This document shows, one piece after another, positions 17,767-21,775 of a stretch of DNA of 21,775 bases. Positions within the stretch are counted from its first letter, which is position 1; the number at the start of each line of letters is the position of its first letter. Source of the stretch: Entamoeba histolytica HM-1:IMSS (Eukaryota > Evosea > Mastigamoebida > Endamoebidae); the NCBI RefSeq assembly GCF_000208925.1, contig NW_001915118.1, forward strand, positions 1 through 21,775, written 5' to 3'. Under the pieces are notes generated by a model. That model saw only the letters and a program-made list of their open reading frames with translations. It was not told where the DNA came from and made no database searches. Position numbers and translations under genes: made by a program.

Positions 17767-17838
17767 TTTTGATTTTAGATTATATTAAAAATAAAAGTAG
17801 AAAAAATACTTTATTTAAATGTCTTTTTAAAGTTCAAG

Positions 17839-19290
17839 TTATTTAGTTCTTTTTTCTTCACCAGTTTCACTAATCAATCCATTTCTATAACATTTTCTTG
17901 GAATTTCATAAGCTTTTTCAATAGATTCTTTAGGCCAGATAAAGTTAAGGAAACAAGAAATTAATAATAAGAAATAATGTAAGAAAAACATAAAAGGACC
18001 TGAATAAACACCTTCATAATACATTCTAAAGAAATAAATATTGTTGTTTCTTATAATGTTTTAATTACTTTCATTACTTAATAACAATTATCCTTTAAAT
18101 AACAAAAATAGAAGAAATAAACAAAACTTATTGAAATGACTGGGAAGATCATCTTGTGGCTTTTGAAGAACTTCATGATAAACTTGTTCTGTACGAGTTG
18201 CAACTCTTTCCCATGAATAAAACGATTTTACTGCATTATGAAATTCCCAAGAACGTTCTTCTTTACAAATTGGAATTACTTCTTCAACTTTTTTACATAA
18301 ATCTTCAACTGTTGGCATTGAATATTTAATTAAACTATTTGGAAGTACTTCTTTAATACCACCAACATGAGTTGAAATAACATGTAACCCACAACTTAAT
18401 GCTTCAATAATTGCAATACAAAAACCTTCTGTTAAAGAACAATTTAAAAAAATATCACCTTGAACTAATACATCACGAGTTTCACAATGTTGAATAGCAC
18501 CAAGTAATTTTACTCTACTTTGTAATTGATACTTTTCTCTCATTTCTTCAAAATTTAACATCATTGGTCCATTTCCTCCAACAATGAAATTTACTTTAGG
18601 ATATTTAGAACAAATATATGGAATAATTCCAACAGCTAAATCAATACCTTTACGATATACTAATCTACTTAAAATAACAATATTAATATTATTTGGATCT
18701 CTTTTACTTATATCTGGTTGAAATTTACTTGATTCTAACGCATTTGGAATAACATATATCTTCGTTGGATCTCTTTTTGCTCTAATACACATATTCTCTT
18801 TAGTACAATGTGACACTGCAATTGCCCCATCACTATTTGCTAGTGAATATTGAAGTACTGAATTTAACATAATACTTGCAAGTCCTTTTAATCCAAATAA
18901 TGAATGTTCAGTAAGAAAAACTCTAATTCCTAGTAATCTTGCAAAAAACATTGATTCAAGACTTATTGCTGAAAAAGACTGATGTGCATGTAATATTTGA
19001 ATTTGTTCTCTTATTAATATATTTCTAATCAATGCATGTTCACTCATTCCAGTTGGAAAACAACATTCATTAAACATTCGAAGTAATGGTAAATAATATA
19101 CTTTAATTCCATTTTTTAACACTCTTACCCCTGTTCTATTCCCATATTGATGTGTTATGACAACAACTTTATGTCCATGTTTTACAAAAAAATGTGCAAT
19201 TTGGTATTGATGAAATTCAACTCCTCCCATATTCGGATAAAAGAAGTCTGATGCCAAACAAATACGATAACACCCTGGTGCTGGCTCCAT
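17839..19290 (-). CDS. PIGA: PIG-A, GlcNAc transferase subunit of GPI anchor synthesis (two exons)
   Basis: PIG-A is the catalytic subunit of the GPI-GlcNAc transferase, which moves GlcNAc from UDP-GlcNAc to phosphatidylinositol on the cytosolic face of the ER. Exon 1 (19290-18128) holds the GT4 glycosyltransferase: SDFFYPNMGGVE (14-25, nearly identical to human), HAHQSFSAIS (101-110), TEHSLFG (127-133), VIPNALE (180-186), SRLVYRKGID (208-217), and the EX7E motif EGFCIAIIE (Glu288, Glu296). Exon 2 (18025-17839) supplies the membrane anchor FMFFLHYFLLLISCFLNFIW (399-418) followed by PKESIEKAYEIP, which lines up with the human C-terminal anchor and TPDSIIDVAIDATGP. The join gives 449 residues in frame (human 484). 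Products would feed anchors for surface glycoconjugates such as lipopeptidophosphoglycan. A decayed LINE lies about 190 bp upstream. Confidence 0.93.
18026..18127 (-). other. 102-bp intron of PIG-A
   Basis: The proposed donor is GTTTTG (18127-18122) and the acceptor is CTTTAG (TAG at 18028-18026). The donor departs by an extra T from the GTTTGT consensus. The split codon AA|A gives Lys388. A second in-frame donor (GTTATT) about 30 bp further in would insert a short hydrophobic run. Without splicing the protein ends CLFLLFLLFKG at 18088. Confidence 0.75.
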
Positions 19291-19479
19291 TTATTAAAAA
19301 ATCTTTACTCTCTTTTCAGTTGTTTTTCCTAATTTTTCATTTTTTCTCAAGAAAAAATAAAAAAAAACCCTTTTTTTTTGTTAAACGTAAATCCTCTTTG
19401 TTTTTTTTATTTCTCTTCACAATAAAAAAACTTCACCACCACAGAAAATAAAAAGCAATTAAATAAGTATTAATAGAAG

Positions 19480-20900
19480 TAGTTTCTATTGTTCCTGGCT
19501 CAGGGGAGACTAGTCCCATATCTTTGTCTTTTTCTAGTATTTATATTGAGTATGTTTGATTGTAATTGAAGTAATATTCAATGACATTAATCATGTTTTT
19601 TATTACAAGGTTTTTAATTTCTTTCTCGATGTCAATTTTAATTCTTTAATTCTTTAATTAATCTATTACTTTATTTGTTTATTATTCCATTAATTGATAT
19701 TATTACTGGAATTATTTTGACATCTTTTAGTTTCTCTATTTTCATTAGAATATTCTTTAATTCATTATACTTATTTCTTTTCTTCAAATACACTCCATTA
19801 ATATTGTGATCAGCCACAATAGTCATATCAAATATTAGACTAGTTTTGTTCTTTTTATCTATTACATATATCTGGTATTTTGTGATATTGTCCATCACTT
19901 TTAGGCATTATTTGTTTGATCCATATCATTGTAATGTCTTTATATTGGAATATTGTTTCATATGGAGGTTTTATATATTGTTTATTTCCTGTATATTTTC
20001 TTATTAATCCCTCCAATATTATAATGCCATTATTGTCATGTTTTTCCATTTGTGATTTTTTATGATAAATACAAGATAGTAGAATGTGTTCTACTGTTGT
20101 TATCTTGTCTTTACAAAGTGTTGAGTATTTCAGTCTTTCATTTTTCAGTATTTTTGATTTTCTATAACCACAAAATATTGCTCCATCTTGCATTTTAGTT
20201 AATTGTAGAAATGCATTCTTTTTAATATTGATTGACTTCCATGCTTTCACTGTAGTAGTTTTATCTACTCATTTTGACTCATTCCATCTTCTAAATTGTT
20301 CACTTGTTTGATGACACTTCTATTTTTTGATGTATTTATCATTAATTTTTTATTTCTATTACTACTTCTTTTTCTTTTTTATTTTCTATCCCTTCATTTA
20401 TTATTTCTTCTATTTTTGTTTCATTTATTTTATGAATTAATGTTTTTAATTCTATTCAATATTCCCTTCTTACTGTACCATCTATCTAATATGTTATTTC
20501 ATATTTCACTTTCTCTGGTACAGTAGTACATTCCTGTTCTAATTATTTCATTAACATATTCGTCTCTTATATTTATTAATCCTTCATTTCTTCTATAATG
20601 ACATACAACCTATCTTTGGAGTTTCACCAATGTATTTTGCCTTTCTTAAGTATTTTCTTATCTCCAAATCAATTTTATCTAGGTCAGTTATTTTCCAATT
20701 TACAACTGATGCTGAATATCTGAAGATAGGGATTACTTCCGTGTTTATTCTAGTAATATATCTTCTATTACTACTTTCATCAGTGTTTATTTCTTCCATC
20801 TTCTTCATTTTTTCTTTGATGGTTTTACAATTGAAAGTGTCATCAATTTCGTCGGACTGCCATATTCCTAAGTATTTATACAAGTCATTGCATTAAATTA
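19480..20900 (-). mobile_element. Decayed 3' part of an R4/Dong-like LINE (EhLINE-type)
   Basis: Minus-strand fragments in several frames read as the C-terminal part of a non-LTR retrotransposon ORF. In order they are LYKYLGIW and VIPIFRYSASVVNWKITDLD (end of the reverse transcriptase, 20890-20593), GLINIRDEYVNEIIRTGMYY (about 20580-20515), KNAFLQLTKMQDGAIFCG and LCKDKITTVEHILLSCIYH (a CxxxH/C-type zinc motif, about 20230-20060), then IPDI, shifted to VIDKKNKTSLIFDMTI (a PD-D restriction-like endonuclease), VIPVIISINGI, and a further shifted IDIEKEIKNLVIKNMINVIE ending at 19541. Multiple stops and frameshifts make it inactive. The 5' truncation near 20900 is typical of LINE insertions. It is similar in kind to the EhLINEs of Entamoeba, but the exact family is not determined. 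Confidence 0.8.
19494..19517 (-). repeat. Twin GC-rich hairpins in the LINE 3' tail
   Basis: CCTG/CAGG with a 3-base loop (19494-19504) abuts GGGA/TCCC with a 6-base loop (19504-19517). They lie 24 bp past the last stop of the LINE frame and are markedly GC-rich for this genome. In R4/R2-like elements the 3' tail RNA is what the reverse transcriptase recognises, so this may be the retained recognition structure; that is inference. Confidence 0.45.
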
Positions 20901-21775
20901 CAAGATGTTTTGCATTCTATTTGGTATTTCCTAAATGAAATGATGAATAAATAACAACATAAAAACAAAATGAATAAAAACAGAGAAAAAAAGCAAACAC
21001 ACAAAATATTAAGAGAAAAAGTCAAAGAAAAGAATATAAATAGATAAAGTGTGATGTTGGAATAAAGAAATAATCGTTGAAATGATTGAAAGTCGATATG
21101 AATGATAATAAGAATAAAAGGATATAACGAATAATAAATAAATAACGAAAAGATATGAAATGGATGTAATAAGAGACAATAGAAGAGTCATATCTCTATT
21201 AACATCAACTCAAAAAAAAAGAAATAGAAGTAAATGAAATGGTGTGAAAGAGAATAAATAATTTCAAAACCAATTCATACAAACTTCTCTTCATAATATA
21301 GAATGAAATGAAAAATATATTATTTAAGTAAAATCCAAAATTAGTTAAAAAGAATTGAATAATGAATTAAATTATTTGAATATGATTTATATGAATTAAG
21401 TTGTTTCTTGAAATTAATATATTATCATTCATTTATTTCTTATTATTTCTTTTCATTTTATTTACTTCTTTATTAACTTTATGATTGGTATGTTCATCTA
21501 TAATTCTTTCTTATTTTGTTATACTTTTCTGATTTAAAACTCTTTCATTTCTTATTCTATTCATTTCTTAGAAAATAAAATATAAAATTATAGTAGTATT
21601 TCAATAATCTTTATTATTCTGTTATACCATTGTCTATCCATTCAAACTTATTAAATTATTCATTCTTCTTTCTGTTTATTCACAATATCACATAAATATT
21701 CTTTCTATTCATTGTTTTATTTAATTATTTCTTTTGTTATATTGAAATTTAAAATCTATTTCATTATGTAATACT
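20901..21775. other. Intergenic stretch with mirrored purine/pyrimidine bias
   Basis: No gene or known repeat is recognised. The plus strand is strongly purine-rich from about 20931 to 21255, mixed to about 21410, then strongly pyrimidine-rich to the window end. The open frame at 21009-21191 (minus) encodes only low-complexity Ser, Leu, Ile and Tyr and is treated as noise. A similar purine-then-pyrimidine switch occurs at 8793-9420. Confidence 0.5.

Noticed and set aside
18026..18100. Alternative PIG-A donor GTTATT further downstream
   Set aside because: It keeps frame but departs more from GTTTGT and would insert a run of Leu and Phe absent from other PIG-A proteins. It is kept only as a possible minor form.
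20296..20896. Plus-strand hydrophobic frames (possible membrane proteins)
   Set aside because: They lie antisense to recognisable LINE protein segments and are made of Leu and Phe runs expected from the complement of A-rich coding DNA.
1..21775. tRNA, rRNA, CRISPR, prokaryotic operons or phage genes
   Set aside because: I saw no T-loop-like GGTTCGA signature with a matching cloverleaf, no regularly spaced repeats and no bacterial gene families; introns and gene content are eukaryotic.

Overview
The window is about three-quarters A+T and reads as nuclear DNA of an Entamoeba species. Genes use ATG starts and the standard code, intergenic gaps are often 25-115 bp, and introns are tiny with GTTTGT-type donors and TAG acceptors. 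GAAC-type and TATTTAA-like promoter elements lie within 50 bp of start codons. The gene content (TLDc proteins, a TMK-type kinase, an alpha-kinase with SH3 domains, R4/Dong-like LINE debris) also fits. I cannot fix the species; the base composition suits the histolytica/dispar group better than E. invadens.

Layout. 1-1304: AT-rich DNA with no gene seen. 1305-6263: a dense block with signal peptidase subunit SPCS2 (-), an endosulfine-like PP2A-inhibitor homologue (+, sharing a 42-bp divergent promoter with SPCS2), a PRMT1-like arginine methyltransferase (-), nucleolar NOC2 (-), and a pseudokinase-TLDc fusion (+). 6264-7828: no gene. 7829-8735: a TMK-family kinase pseudogene (-) with two stops and a frameshift. 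9493-10695: a coiled-coil TLDc protein (+). 10696-13010: a gene desert with a cluster of small hairpins. 13070-14389: alpha-kinase with tandem SH3 domains (+). 14415-19290: four head-to-tail minus-strand genes: a lysine-rich orphan, an ankyrin protein with a degenerate patatin domain, a small secreted thioredoxin/PDI-like protein, and PIG-A. 19480-20900: a 5'-truncated, decayed LINE (-) with a hairpin-bearing 3' tail. 20901-21775: no gene.

Three genes are split by short introns that hide their true structure. Joining the exons gives a 648-aa ankyrin/patatin protein (55-bp intron), a 122-aa thioredoxin-like protein whose CGFC site lies just after the junction (51-bp intron), and a 449-aa PIG-A whose C-terminal membrane anchor is a separate exon (102-bp intron). 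All three joins keep frame.

Themes. Three genes serve the ER (SPCS2, the thioredoxin-like protein, PIG-A). Several encode regulators built on changed catalytic folds: a kinase domain without HRD and DFG aspartates fused to TLDc, and a patatin domain lacking the catalytic Ser, Asp and oxyanion loop. The alpha-kinase resembles the described E. histolytica EhAK1 (actin and phagocytosis). No tRNA, rRNA, CRISPR or prokaryotic feature was seen.
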